This document shows positions 9,946-20,654 of a stretch of DNA of 64,000 bases, in pieces. Location: the NCBI GenBank assembly GCA_029168955.1, contig JAPDOI010000150.1, positions 558,001 to 622,000 on the forward strand, read 5' to 3'. This stretch comes from Aplectana chamaeleonis (taxonomy: Eukaryota; Nematoda; Chromadorea; Rhabditida; Cosmocercidae). A program made the position numbers and the translations under genes. How positions within the stretch are numbered: position 1 is the first letter of the stretch; each line of letters opens with the position of its first letter. The notes under the pieces were generated by a model. The model made no database searches. It saw only the letters and a list, made by a program, of their open reading frames with translations, and was not told the origin of the DNA.

Positions 9946-10095
9946 TTTGCAGCCTTCTTTCGAGAACCTCCTCTCCTACTTCATTTACCCCTTCGACCAA
10001 CTGCGGCTCATCCATCTCTTCAAAACCATTTGGAGCCTCACGGTACTGCGCTTCCTCACCGTCTGGATCCTCACGCGGAGCCAACTGGTTAAGCT
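9946..10095 (-). CDS. Transposase-like gene, exon 3 (acidic exon)
   Basis: 150 bp, phase 1 at both ends. It starts after a CAATTTAG acceptor at 10096 and ends at AAA|GTATAC, where the donor G belongs to the gene and TATAC to element T1. It encodes an acidic segment (EDPDGEE, FEEMDEPQLVEGVNEVGEEV). Joining to exon 4 gives Arg at the junction and an uninterrupted frame. Acidic spacers are common ahead of zinc modules, but I do not recognise this segment itself. Confidence 0.65.
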
Positions 10096-10319
10096 CTAAA
10101 TTGATTTCTCAGCTAGAAATTATCGGGACAATTTATCACATTCTGGCCAGCAGTTCAGTTTTTCTTGCTAAGAGTCTATTTCTCATTACATGGCAATCCC
10201 TTTCTGGGCTGCTAGTGAACACCCCTTTGTCGTGACGACCATTGTCACGACAAGTCACGACTTGCCACGCTTAAAAGACGCGAGTTACATAGTTATTCCT
10301 CACATCCCAGTAGGCGGAA

Positions 10320-13300
10320 CACTAGACGAAAAATACCGTGCGGTACAAATTGCCACGATAGCCGTAAAATATAGTGTATAGTGCAATTACACAACTCACA
10401 CCGGGGATCACGCCTGTAATTCCAGTGCAACCGCATTCTCAATAAATAATCACATAGGAACGGTTGTTTGGCGGTGGAAAAGGGATTGCCGGTGCAACCG
10501 CGGAAGCAAGAATAGAGATATCAGGTTGAAATCACTTGAAACCCAGATTGGACGGTGCAGCCTTCGGCTTCACCGTCAGGCAAGGGAGGAAATCCCCGGG
10601 TGGGGGCTGATTTTCGTGTTGGCTGCAATTCGGAGTGGTTTAAATCATTTGAGACCCTGGATGGACGGTGCAGCCTTGGGCTGCACCGTCAGGCAAGGGA
10701 GGTGATCCCCAGGTAGAGGGTGATTTTAGTGTTGGCTGCAATTCGGTGTGGTGTAAATCACTCGAGACCCTGGATGGAGGGTGCAGCCTTCGGCTGCACC
10801 GTCAGGCAAGGGAGGTAATCCCCGGGTGGAGGCTGATTTTAGTGTTGGCTGCAATTCGGAGTGGTTTAAATCATTTGAGACCCTGGATGGACGGTGCAGC
10901 CTTCGGCTGCACCGTCAGGCAAGGGAAATAATCCCCGGGTGGAGGCTGATTTTAGTGTTGGCTGCAATTCGGAGTGGTTTAAATCATTTGAGACTCTGGA
11001 TGGACGGTGCAGCCTTCGGCTGCACCGTCAGGCAAGGGAGGTAATCCCCGGGTGGAGGCTGATTTTAGTGTTGGCTGCAATTCGGAGTGGTTTAAATCAT
11101 TTGAGACCCTGGATGGATTGCAGCCTTCGGCTGCACCGTCAGGCAAGGGAGGTAATCCCCGGGTGGAGGCTGATTTTAGTGTTGGCTGCTATTCGGAGTG
11201 GTTTAAATCATTTGAGACTCTGGATGGACAGTGCAGCCTTCGGCTGCACCGTCAGGCAAGGGAGGTAATCCCCGGGTGGAGGCTGATTTTAGTGTTGGCT
11301 GCAATTCAGGTGGTTTAAATCATTTGAGACTCTGGATGGACGGTGCAGCCTTCGGCTGCACCGTCAGGCAAGGGAGGTAATCCCCGGGTGGAGGCTGATT
11401 TTAGTGTTGGCTGCAATTCGGAGTGGTTTAAATCATTTGAGACTCTGGATGGACGGTGCAGCCTTCGGCTGCACCGTCAGGCAAGGGAGGTAATCCCCGG
11501 GTGGAGGCTGATTTTAGTGTTGGTTGCAATTCGGAGTGGTTTAAATCATTTGAGACCCTGGATGGACGGTGCAGCCTTCGGCTGCACCGTCAGGCAAGGG
11601 AGGTAATCCCCGGGTGGAGGCTGATTTTAGTGTTGGCTGCAATTCGGAGTGGTTTTAAATCATTTGAGACTCTGGATGGACGGTGCAAGGCAAGGGGGGT
11701 AATCCCCGGGTGGGGGCTGATTTTCGTGTTGGCTGCAATTCGGAGTGGTTTAAATCATTTGAGACTCTGGATGGACGGTGCAGCCTTCGGCTGCACCGTC
11801 AGGCAAGGGAGGTAATCCCCGGGTGGAGGCTGATTTTAGTGTTGGCTGCAATTCGGAGTGGTTTAAATCATTTGAGACTCTGGATGGACGGGGCAGGCTT
11901 CGGCTGCACCGTCAGGCAAGGAGGTAATCCCTGTGGAGGCTGCTTTTAGTGTTGGCTGCAATTCGGAGTGGTTTAAATCATTTGAGACTCTGGATGGACG
12001 GTGCAGCCTTCGGCTGCACCGTCAGGCAAGGGAGGTAATCCCCGGGTGGAGGCTGATTTTAGTGTTGGCTGCAATTCGGAGTGGTTTAAATCATTTGAGA
12101 CCCTGGATGGACGGTGCAGCCTTCGGCTGCACCGTCAGGCAAGGGAGGTAATCCCTGGGTGGAGGCTGATTTTAGTGTTGGTTGCAATTCGGAGAGGGTT
12201 AAATCATTTGAGACTCTGGATGGATTTGTAGCCTTCGGCTGCACCGTCAGGCAAGGGAGGTAATCCCAGGTGGAGGCTGATTTTAGTGTTGGCTGCAATT
12301 CGGAGTGGTTTAAATCATTTTGAGACTCTGGATGGACGGTGCAGCCTTCGGCTGCACCGTCAGGCAAGGAGGTAATCCCGGGTGGAGGCTGATTTTAGTG
12401 TTGGCTGCAATTCGGAGTGGTTTAAATCATTTAAGACTCTGGATGGACGGTGCAGCCTTCGGCTGCACCATCAGGCAAGGGAGGTAATCCCCGGGTGGAG
12501 GCTGATTTTAGTGTTGGCTGCAATTCGGAGTGGTTTAAATCATTTGAGACTCTGGATGGACGGTGCAGCCTTCTGGCTGCACCCGTCAGGCAAGGGAGGT
12601 AATCCCCGGGTGGAGGCTGATTTTAGTGTTGGCTGCAATTCGGAGTGGTTTAAATCATTTGAGACTCTGGATGGACGGTGCAGCCTTCGGCTGCACTGTC
12701 AGGCAAGGGAGGTAATCCCCGGGTGGAGGCTGATTTTAGTGTTGGCTGCAATTCGGAGTGGTTTAAATCATTTGAGACCCTGGATGACCGTCAGGCAAGG
12801 GGGTAATCCCAGGTGGGGGCTGATTTCATGTTGGCTGCAATTCGGAGTGGTTTAAATCATTTGAGACCCTGGATGGACAGTGCAGCCTTCTGGCTGCAAC
12901 CGTCAGGCAAGGGAGGTAATCCCCGGATGGAGGCTGATTTTAGTGTTGGCTGCAATTCGGAGTGGTTTAAATCACTTGAGACCCTGGATGGATTTGTGCA
13001 GCCTTCGGCTGCACCGTCAGGCAAGGGAGGTGATCCCCCAGGTGGAGGCTGATTTTAGTGTTGGCTGCAATTCGGAGTGGTTTAAATCACTTGAGACCCT
13101 GGATAGACGATGCAGCCTTCGGCTGCACCGTCAGGCAAGGGAAATAATCCCCGGGTGGAGGCTGATTTTAGTGTTGGCTGCAATTCGGAGTGGTTTTAAA
13201 TCATTTGAGACTCTGGATGGACGGTGCAGCCTTCGGCTGCACCGTCAGGCAAGGGAGGTAATCCCAGGTGGAGGCTGATTTTAGTGTTGGCTGCAATTCG

Positions 13301-15400
13301 GAGTGGTTTAAATCATTTGAGACCCTGGATGGACGGTGCAGCCTTTCGGCTGCACCGTCAGGCAAGGGAGGTAATCCCCAGGTGGAGGCTGATTTTAGTG
13401 TTGGCTGCAATTCGCAGTGATTTAAATCATTTGAGACCCTGGATGAACGGTGCAGCCTTCGGCTGCACCGTCAGGCAAGGAGCGTAATCCCCAGGTGGGG
13501 GCTGAGTGTAGTGGTGGCTGCAATTCGGAGTGGTTTAAATCATTTGAGACCCTGGATGGACGGTGCAGCCTTCGGCTGCACCGTCAGGCAAGGGAGGTTA
13601 TCCCTGGGTGGAGGCTGATTTTAGTGTTGGCTGCAATTCGGAGTGGTTTAAATCATTTGAGACCCAGGATGGACGGGGCAGCCTTCGGCTGCACCGTCAG
13701 GCAAGGGAGGTAATCCCCGGGTGGAGGCTGATTTTAGTGTTGGCTGCAATTCGGAGTGGTTTAAATCATTTGAGACCCAGGATGGACGGTGCAGCCTTCG
13801 GCTGCACCGTCAGGCAAGGGAAATAATCCCCGGGTGGAGGGTGGTTTTAGTGTTGGCATGCAATTCGGGAGTGGTTTAAATCATTTGAGACCCAGGATGG
13901 ACGCAGCCTTCGGCTGCACCGTCAGGCAAGGGAAATAATCCCCGGGTGGAGGCTGATTTTAGTGTTGGCTGCAATTCGGAGTGGTTTAAATCATTTGAGA
14001 CTCTGGATGGACGGTGCAGCCTTCGGCTGCACCGTCAGGCAAGGGAGATAATCCCCGGGTGGAGGCTGATTTTAGTGTTGGGTGCAATTCGGAGTGGTTT
14101 AAATCATTTGAGACCCTGGATGGACGGTGCAGCCTTCGGCTGCACCGTCAGGCAAGGGAGGTAATCCCCGGGTGGAGGCTGATTTTAGTGTTGGCTGCAA
14201 TTCGGAGTGGTTTAAATCATTTGAGACCCTGGATGGACGGTGCAGCCTTCGGCTGCACCGTCAGGCAAGGGAAATAATCCCCGGGTGGAGGCTGATTTTA
14301 GTGTTGGCTGCAATTCGGAGTGGTTTAAATCATTTGAGACTCTGGATGGACGGTGCAGCCTTCGGCTGCACCGTCAGGCAAGGGAGGTAATCCCCGGGTG
14401 GAGGCTGATTTTAGTGTTGGCTGCAATTCGGAGTGGTTTAAATCATTTGAGACTCTGGATGGACGGTGCAGCCTTCGGCTGCACCGTCAGGCAAGGGAGG
14501 TACTCCCGGGGTGGAGGCGGATTTTAGTGTTGGCTGCAATTCGGAGTGGTTTAAATCATTTGAGACCCTGGATGGACGGTGCAGCCTTCGGCTGCACCGT
14601 CAGGCAAGGGAGGTTATCCCCGGGGTGGAGGCTGACTTTAGTGTTGGCTGCAATTCGTAGTGGTTTAAATCATTTGAGACCCTGGATGGACGGTGCAGCC
14701 TTCGGCTGCACCGTCAGGCAAGGGAGATAATCCCAGGTGGGAGGCTGATTTTAGTGTTGGCTGCAATTCGGAGTGGTTTAAATCATTTGAGACCCAGGAT
14801 GGACGTGTAGCCTTCGGCTGCACCGTCAGGCAAGGGAGGTAATCCCCGGGTGGAGGCTGATTTTAGTGTTGGCTGCAATTCGGAGTGGTTTAAATCATTT
14901 GAGACCCTGGATGGACGGTTCAGCCTTCGGCTGCACCGTTAGGCAAAGGAGGTAATCCCGGGTGGAGGTTGATTTTAGTGTTGGCTGCGATTCGAAAAAA
15001 CATTTAAAACCAAAAATCGGCAAGGAAGGAAAACTTCCGGGTGTGGGCCGATCTTTACTGTTGGTCAAAACTCTGATTGAAGAAATGAAAGCGAGCAGCC
15101 TTATAGTCAGAGTGAATAGATAACAAACGAGGTTGAAATTCTTGTCTGATTACCCAAAATCCCTTCACTTACCAAGCCAGTACCCTTATTAACTTACAGT
15201 CACATTTCACTGCCACTTTCATGAACATTTCTACCTGAAATTACCGCTTTCCGAAGGAGACGTGAAAGTTTTTTCAAGATTTCCGCAGCTAATCAATAAA
15301 ATAGGCGTCAATGTTACCATGGATTCTGCATCTACACCATCACACACGCCATTTTACGGCTATCGTGGCAATCGGTACCGCACGGTATTTGGAGTTTACT
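10320..15400. mobile_element. Element V1: ATACCGTGCGGTAC ends, carries the 113-bp array
   Basis: The left end CACTAGACGAAAAATACCG and right end CGGTATTTGGAGTTTACT are imperfect inverted repeats including CCGTGCGGTAC...GCCACGATAGCCGTAAAA. Identical 8-bp AGGCGGAA flanks both sides (10312-10319, 15401-15408). Most of the 5.1 kb is the 113-bp satellite. No transposase seen. V2 at 48956 is a 165-bp relative. Confidence 0.75.
10549..14986. repeat. 113-bp hairpin satellite, about 39 copies
   Basis: The period is 113 bp. Each unit contains a 27-bp hairpin, GACGGTGCAGCC-TTC-GGCTGCACCGTC (e.g. 10890-10916), then GGCAAGGGAGGTAATCCCCG, a GTGGAGGCTGATTTTAG block and TTTAAATCATTTGAGACC. The loop is GAA on the minus strand. 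The stem is kept in nearly all copies. A diverged last unit lacking the stem lies at 14990-15110. ORFs of 87 residues repeat every unit and are by-products. Confidence 0.95.
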
Positions 15401-15630
15401 AGGCGGAACTCGTGTTTGTCACGAACTCTGTGAGACATTATCGTGACAACAAGTTCGTAACAAACACAAGCTCCGTGCTCTAGGATACGAAGCAGACCTA
15501 TAGCTTGCGCCTTTCACTCGTGACTTCGTCATGGTCACGTCACGATTGTCGTCGTCACGTCACGGTAGTCGTCACGACAATAACCTCATACTACCAGCCC
15601 AGGTAATCCGAATGAATATCTTAAAAAAAC

Positions 15631-15737
15631 CTTCGTGCTGTTCAACTCTCTGGGCTTGTAGGTTGTCATATCCGGCTTCGGCCCGCCCATTACGATTTGC
15701 CAGAGCTCCAATCGGGATATATCGCATCGGAACTCTT
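15631..15737 (-). CDS. Transposase-like gene, exon 2
   Basis: 107 bp between a CAAGTTTTCAG acceptor and a GAAG|GTTTTTTTAAG donor. The frame encodes RYIPIGALANRNGRAEAGYD and a QRVEQHE end. Phase 2 at the start fits exon 1 (AG|A), and phase 1 at the end fits exon 3 (G|AG = Glu). It is not recognised on its own; it belongs to this gene by phase continuity. The weak GTTTTT donor is the least certain boundary. Confidence 0.55.
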
Positions 15738-15809
15738 CTGAAAACTTGCCAACTACTCCGGCTCTCTGTACGACGCAAATTCATTATTCCTGTAAGGTAG
15801 CAAGCTCAC

Positions 15810-16036
15810 CTTCTTGGTATAAGAATTCCTTGAACTCCAAACATCCTGATCACTTCAAAGCACTTTCAATTATTCCATTCGAGCGCATGGATTGGATGGG
15901 AAAACAGCCAGCCTGGAAGGTGCGAGCGATGAAAATGACTGCAGTGCTCCAAGTTGCTGCAACTTATCTTATCGACATGTTCTTTCGCATTCTGAACTTC
16001 ATTTACGCAGGCTTCTTTGACTCACCAGCCTGCTGA
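15810..16036 (-). pseudogene. Transposase-like gene, exon 1 region with in-frame TGA
   Basis: One frame runs VNEVQNAKEHVDKISCSN..., through a histidine-rich part, to a GTGAGC donor at 15809. It is open except for a TGA at 15866-15868, then continues as CFEVIRMFGVQGILIPR into exon 2 in correct phase across a 72-bp intron. The left boundary is unknown. Either the copy is dead or a short intron or start site hides the stop. The opposite strand is also open here, so coding strand choice rests on the splice links. Confidence 0.4.
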
Positions 16037-17028
16037 CTAATGTAGCGGTGGTGTCGCGGTGATATCGCGATGCCGGCGCGGAACTGTCGCGAGGCCCCCG
16101 CTTTGCTATCGCGGTACCGTTCATGATTGCGGTGCCGTTGCTGTACTGTTGCGGATAAGAAGGAATCTTCCAAGATCCCGGAGCCGTTGCTACAGTGTCG
16201 CGGCACGGGCTCGGATCACTGGGCCGTTGCTACATCGGCCCGGCACGGTCTCGGGTTGCGGTACCGTCCCGCCACGGTCAATGCAAATTTTCTCAGAGGT
16301 CTGAGTGTATGCCAAGCGGCGTGAAAAGTGTGCGGCACTCAACAGGCACTGCTCCACGCGCCAGGGGAAGTGTGTGGGCCTAACTGGGTTTTGAGGAGCG
16401 ATAATACTTAGGATCACTTTTCGCAATGATTGGATTAATCTATGCGTCACAATATACGCCTACAAGTACGCCGCGAAGCGGCGTGGGTGTGCACCTTGTA
16501 GTACAAATAAGCAGCCGCGAAAAAATGTACAATTTGATGTTCTTTTTCCGTTTAATAACCTCGAAGTTGATAAAATTCCATTGTCTCTCCCGATTTTCAA
16601 CTCTCCATATGTTGGCCTGCAATTATAATGATCCAGGGGATCAAAACGATGGCTCTGGTCTCGGAAAGCGTCAACGAACTGCTTCGAATTCAAGGTTTGA
16701 AAGAGACTGCGGATGCAGCCGTCGCTTTTTACATGACTTAATGTGTAGTGGTTGTGTTGTTCCAAGTAACAGTTACTGTACATTGAATAATAACGCTGAT
16801 CCTTGTTACAGAGGTGGTTAGTTCACGGTCAAGCAGTGGCTGATTCGTGATCAACCAACGGTCAAGAGCGCGTGGTTGAACCGCGTTAGAAGACAAGATT
16901 ACTACCACCCCTAATTTTTATTTTTGGGTAGAAAGCACTAATTCACGGCAAAATGTAGGGAATAGGGATAGTACATGCTACAGTGAAGAATGGGAGGTAT
17001 TCCGCAAGAGATGTCATTGAAATTTAGA
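16037..17028. other. GC-rich repeat and unassigned sequence
   Basis: 16040-16290 is a GC-rich stretch of repeated CGCGGT and GGTACCG words, probably an element. 16468-16482 holds a CGCCGC-GAA-GCGGCG hairpin. Both strands of 16560-16780 are open and look weakly coding (plus: a frame ending at TAA near 16741; minus: 16460-16783), but no splice-supported exon can be chosen. Confidence 0.35.
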
Positions 17029-17475
17029 GGCAGTGTTCACGATTAATTTCACTTCCGATACCTTCACGGTTTACGGAAATTCTGGTGCCCTTTATAGCAA
17101 GGCATGCTTCAAAAGGATGCGAAAGCTACGTTTTGGTCAGAGTAGACCCTCCCTTGTTTACGTTGATTGTTGAGCGTGGAGGAATCGACCGCTTTTAAGG
17201 ATGATGCATGTCAGTGCAATCAAGCGGTCAGCTCACTTATCAGCACTATCTTGACTTAATCATTCCTGTAATCTGAGTGTTCATTTGTTTACATCGAGGG
17301 GGTGGTAATAGGGCACCGGGTGATTCTGGAACTCCAAAACGCTTGTTTGCAGCTTGTTTATTTTGCCACTTTTGGCTCGTTTTCTACCGTTCTTTCGACA
17401 CTGGAAGCCTAGGATACTTCTCGCCTATCATTTCACTGTGGAAAGTCAACGAGGATGATCATCGTGAACGCTGCC
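17029..17475. mobile_element. Short element with GGCAGTGTTCACGAT ends (copy 3)
   Basis: Starts GAGGCAGTGTTCACGATTAA and ends CGTGAACGCTGCC; directly followed at 17482 by another copy. No ORF supported. Confidence 0.55.
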
Positions 17476-17481
17476 TTCAAA

Positions 17482-17960
17482 AGCAGTGTTCACGATAGAG
17501 ATCCCTTTTCTGTTTTTTGCCTATCTTGAAAACGGTTCCACTCTGATCCCAACGATGTCTCTGGAATCGTACAAGACCTTCTGGTATAGGAGTGATAGTC
17601 CCTCAAAAATTTAGCTAGGGAAGCATGGTGGACAAGCTGTCGGACGCTTGTAACTTCCGCCTCTCGCATTCAATGTATGCGAGCTGACCTGAGTAAGAGA
17701 GAAGTTGAGAATGAAGGGAAGAACGGGGCTTTTGATCTTAGACCATCGCTCATCTCACGATCCCGAGTGTTCCATTGTTAACGTAGAGGGGCGAAAAAGG
17801 CCGGACTTGCCCAAAGCGACTGGTTTTCCCACTTTTCTAAGCCGTTTTGCGGCTCTGGGTAGCTTTTCGTCCCATTTCTTTGACGCTGTCCTGCTTCTGA
17901 CAGCCACGAAAAGCGTTTATCATGGAAAATTAGAAAATGAAGTTGATCTAGAACAGTGCC
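17482..17960 (+). mobile_element. Subfamily B element (copy 2)
   Basis: Matches 1353-1838 along its length, from GCAGTGTTCACGATAGAGAT to a decayed right end GAACAGTGCC. Confidence 0.65.
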
Positions 17961-18303
17961 TTTAAGAGAATGAGGGAAAAGTGTCTGCGTATACCAATAA
18001 GAATCTAATATTGGTAACTTCTAATCTGCTCTGAAAGCGAAAAACGGGAGCCCGTGTGTACCTGCTTACATTAGGCAAAGGCTACTTCTGCAAAGGGCCA
18101 GTAACTGATAAGGTGATTGGAGGAAACACTTCAGCATGCGAAGGTCATTAGGAGGGTAACATATATTGGAATTCGCCTGCTGACTAATGCAGGAACATCC
18201 TCTCTGCGTCGCAGAAGTTTTGGATAACTTGTCATCAGTATTTACAACAAAAAACGAGTAGTTGCATCCAGAAGGAAACAGTTAAATCACAATGAAGTTT
18301 TAG
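17961..18303. other. Upstream intron of the MCFD2-type gene (no exon seen)
   Basis: AT-rich; ends in the acceptor TGAAGTTTTAG. No signal-peptide exon or other coding block is visible here or in the 1 kb before it, so the 5' exons are probably further left or hidden by inserts. Confidence 0.45.
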
Positions 18304-18401
18304 GTTCCACTACTTCTTGCTGAGCGACCTCAATGATGACTTGAAACTGGATGGACTCGAAGTGATGAAGGCTTTAATGCATGTACACGACAGTACAGTA
18401 G
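18304..18401 (+). CDS. mcfd2: MCFD2-type EF-hand protein, first EF-hand exon
   Basis: 98 bp, phase 2 in and phase 1 out, after a GAAGTTTTAG acceptor. It encodes FHYFLLSDLNDDLKLDGLEV and MKALMHVHDSTV. DLNDDLKLDGLE is a 12-residue EF-hand loop with D1, N3, D5, D9 and E12. The following ALMHVH matches the THVH after the first EF hand of MCFD2. MCFD2 is the soluble EF-hand partner of the cargo lectin LMAN1 in ER-to-Golgi transport (family knowledge). The donor GTAGAG at 18402 leaves one G, which pairs with CG at 51553 to make Ala. CGREF1 is a related alternative. Confidence 0.75.
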
Positions 18402-18469
18402 GTAGAGCTTACAGTGTTTGCTGCTGCTTTACAGCGACAATTATACAAATTCAAAGTCTGAGGCAATTT

Positions 18470-19276
18470 CTGAAAGTTGGGCTCCGCAGAAAAGGTCAAA
18501 GATTTGGCGTTGCTCTCAAATATCGTGAAATTGTTCCATTAGATTTGGCTATCAAACTGATTTCGTGAATGTAGGTAGGTAGTGAAATCGTTGAACCGAT
18601 TTGGCTGTTGTTGGTATATGCAGACAACATAATCATTAAATGTAGTGAAATTGTTGCAAACGGATTTGGCAGGAGCTCTATGAATTATCACAGTCAAATC
18701 ACGCGTCAGAAGGTCCTCTGGCGAGCGAATGAGGACTAAAAGAAAAAAATAATTCCCAGCCAACAATGCTGAACGAAACGTGGCCTTATGGGCTAGAAAT
18801 AAGGTTTTCGAATGTTATTCTGCCTTTTCAGTGTAGCTCCCACTGAGGTACCAGACCTCCCCTCACCGATTAGATAAAAATCATGAAAACGAAATCTAAT
18901 GCAATTTATTTGCTACTGACGCTATGTCTTCGTGTCCTCAACGCTTTCACGGTTCCCATTGTATGGAAACGTTTTGGCTGCTAGACTTATTCTTGTTCTC
19001 ATTTGATTCAATATGCGCTCCAAGAAAAACCCCTTCTGACGCGTGATTTATCTGTGATAATTCATAGAGCTTCTGCCAAATCCGTTTGCAAAAATTTCAC
19101 TACATTTAATGATTATGTTATCTGCATATGGATACCAACAGCAGCCAAATCGATTGAACAATTTCACTACATCTAGGAAATCAGTTTGATAGCTAAATCT
19201 AATGGAACAAATTCGCGACATTTTGGAGCAATGCCAAATCCTTGACCTTTTCTGCGGAACCCAACTTTCAGAAATT
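18470..19276. repeat. Palindromic element Y0 (about 280-bp inverted arms)
   Basis: The left arm starts CTGAAAGTTGGGCTCCGCAG and the right arm is its reverse complement ending near 19276. Arms include repeated TGTAGTGAAATTGTT words. The same structure occurs twice at 45440-46985, and one-armed versions sit at 34556 and 50440. Confidence 0.75.
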
Positions 19277-19818
19277 TCACAACTTTTTCCAAGGGTTTCC
19301 CTTCTACAACATCGTCGATCTCTAACAGTCAAGTTGTTGTTTTTTCGAAAACATAGTGGCAGAAATGAAGATGCAACCGCTCCGCTGCTAAGACTGCATG
19401 ATAATTTTTGCAACGCGGCTTCCAACAAATAAGATGCAAGGCATATACTTTTTGAATTTCAAAGTCGGAAAAATGAAGAAATGAGTTCTAGATGACCCAA
19501 TTGTACAGGGTCTAGGCACTATCCTAGACAAGGGGGGGGCCACCATTCAAGACAGAAATGAAATGAACCGCCAATTGGTAATGCTAATAATAGTCGGACT
19601 ATTTCCGTAGAGCTCTTATAAAAATAACGATTGATAGCGCAGTATCAGGCATCTTTCATCAGAGTTTTTCATCATTTCTATGAGTAAATTTTGGGTGGCC
19701 CCACCACGACTAAGATAGACCCACGGTCAGCCGCTCTAGCCAAACGTCACCGGTTCATGCTGATGTGGCTCGTCTGCGCCGGCCCATATGTCTGATTCGG
19801 AACAAGAACGATAGTTAA

Positions 19819-20303
19819 AGGCAGTGTTCACGATAAAAACCATGTCTGATTTTTTGGTGAAGATCGGCAGCTGCGGGGCCTAGCGCAACCCTAACGTTGA
19901 AAAAACTAAGAAAATTGAGCTTAGAACGGTTCCCTACGGCCCCAAAGTTGGACACCCGTCAGCTCGTCACACCCCAGATGCACTTTCCACTCCCACCGAC
20001 GTAAACAAATGAATGCTCGAAATAGTGAGATGAGCGATGGTTTCCGATTAATAGCCCCGTTCTTCCCTTCATTCTCAACTTCTCTCTTGACTCAGGTCAG
20101 CTCGCATACATCGGCTGCAAAAGACGGAAGTTACAAGCCTCGGACAACTCGTCCACCATGTTTTCTTAGCTCAATCTTTGAGTTATCATAACTCCGTTCC
20201 CAGAAGATCTTGTACAATTCCAAAAACATCATTGGAATCAGCATAGGACCGTTCTCAAGATAGGCGGAAAAGCAGAAAAACGATTCCTATCATGGACACT
20301 GCC
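19819..20303 (-). mobile_element. Subfamily B element (copy 3, reverse)
   Basis: AAGGCAGTGTTCACGATAAAA at the left and ATGGACACTGCC at the right; the interior is the reverse strand of 1353-1838. Inserted in X copy 5. Confidence 0.65.
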
Positions 20304-20591
20304 TTTAAGTGCGCCAGAAGAGGACTACCGTAATCTTAGGGATGATGTTATTTGGCTCTCGTAAACAAATTTGATTATACCCAATTGATCAATGGTAAAG
20401 AATAAAAGAAGTGAACACACACAGTCCTTCTCCAGAGGTCAGCAGTTGAGGATCTGCCTGGACTACTAAGCAGGAAAAGAGCACCACCGGTGGTGAAGAT
20501 GTAGCCAATTCGGAGTCAGAACATAGAAAATTTTAGAGCAATCTCGAGTGAGATTACGGTAGCCCTGTTCTGGCGCACTTTACTATCGTTC
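20304..20591. mobile_element. CGCCAGAA inverted-repeat element (copy 1)
   Basis: Left TTAAGTGCGCCAGAAGAGG and right CTGTTCTGGCGCACTT are inverted repeats; 40-bp arms include CTACCGTAATCT. Complete copies: 33474-33787, 44395-44697, 47725-48038. Confidence 0.65.
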
Positions 20592-20654
20592 TTGTTGATT
20601 CGGAGGCATGGCTTGCATACGGTGTCCTGAACATTAAACTGAGGTCATGTGCAC

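Larger units (their letters stand above)
10206..15600. mobile_element. Composite insert U in intron 2 (CTGGGCTG ends)
   Basis: The left side reads CTGGGCTGCTAGT...TTGTCGTGACGAC and the right side is its imperfect reverse complement ending CAGCCCAG. The element proper is about 300 bp; the rest is element V1 inserted in it. A clean target duplication was not found (GGCAATCC and GGTAATCC nearby are suggestive only). It lies between exons 2 and 3 of the transposase-like gene. Confidence 0.5.
2522..16036 (-). pseudogene. Transposase-like (Tnp2-type) multi-exon gene, interrupted
   Basis: Eight exons can be chained on the minus strand by splice sites and codon phase: about 16036-15810, 15737-15631, 10095-9946, 6015-5760, 5687-4925 (interrupted), 3743-3649, 3003-2760 and 2700-2522. 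Seen: a C-x2-C...C-x4-C zinc-ribbon-like motif followed by a leucine-rich segment, an HIDGFGFN motif, then an LWP...DIHP segment and a CHFC motif. From recalled family knowledge, this order resembles Tnp2/CACTA-type transposase-like proteins scattered in animal genomes; I could not search. The first exon has an in-frame TGA and the fifth is split by an insert that creates a stop. I therefore call it a decayed transposase or domesticated relative. The true 5' end and any exons below 2522 are not resolved. Confidence 0.65.

Noticed and set aside
10668..14730. Repeated 87-codon frames in the 113-bp array
   Set aside because: They recur once per unit, overlap in shifted frames, and encode only the translated satellite and its hairpin.
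15746..16036. Plus-strand 96-codon frame at 15.7-16.0 kb
   Set aside because: The minus strand has the splice links (GTGAGC donor, TTTTCAG acceptor, matching phase) to downstream exons; the plus frame has none.
16426..16821. Gene candidate on either strand at 16.4-16.8 kb
   Set aside because: Both strands are partly open with coding-like stretches, but neither has a pair of good splice sites or a recognisable family.
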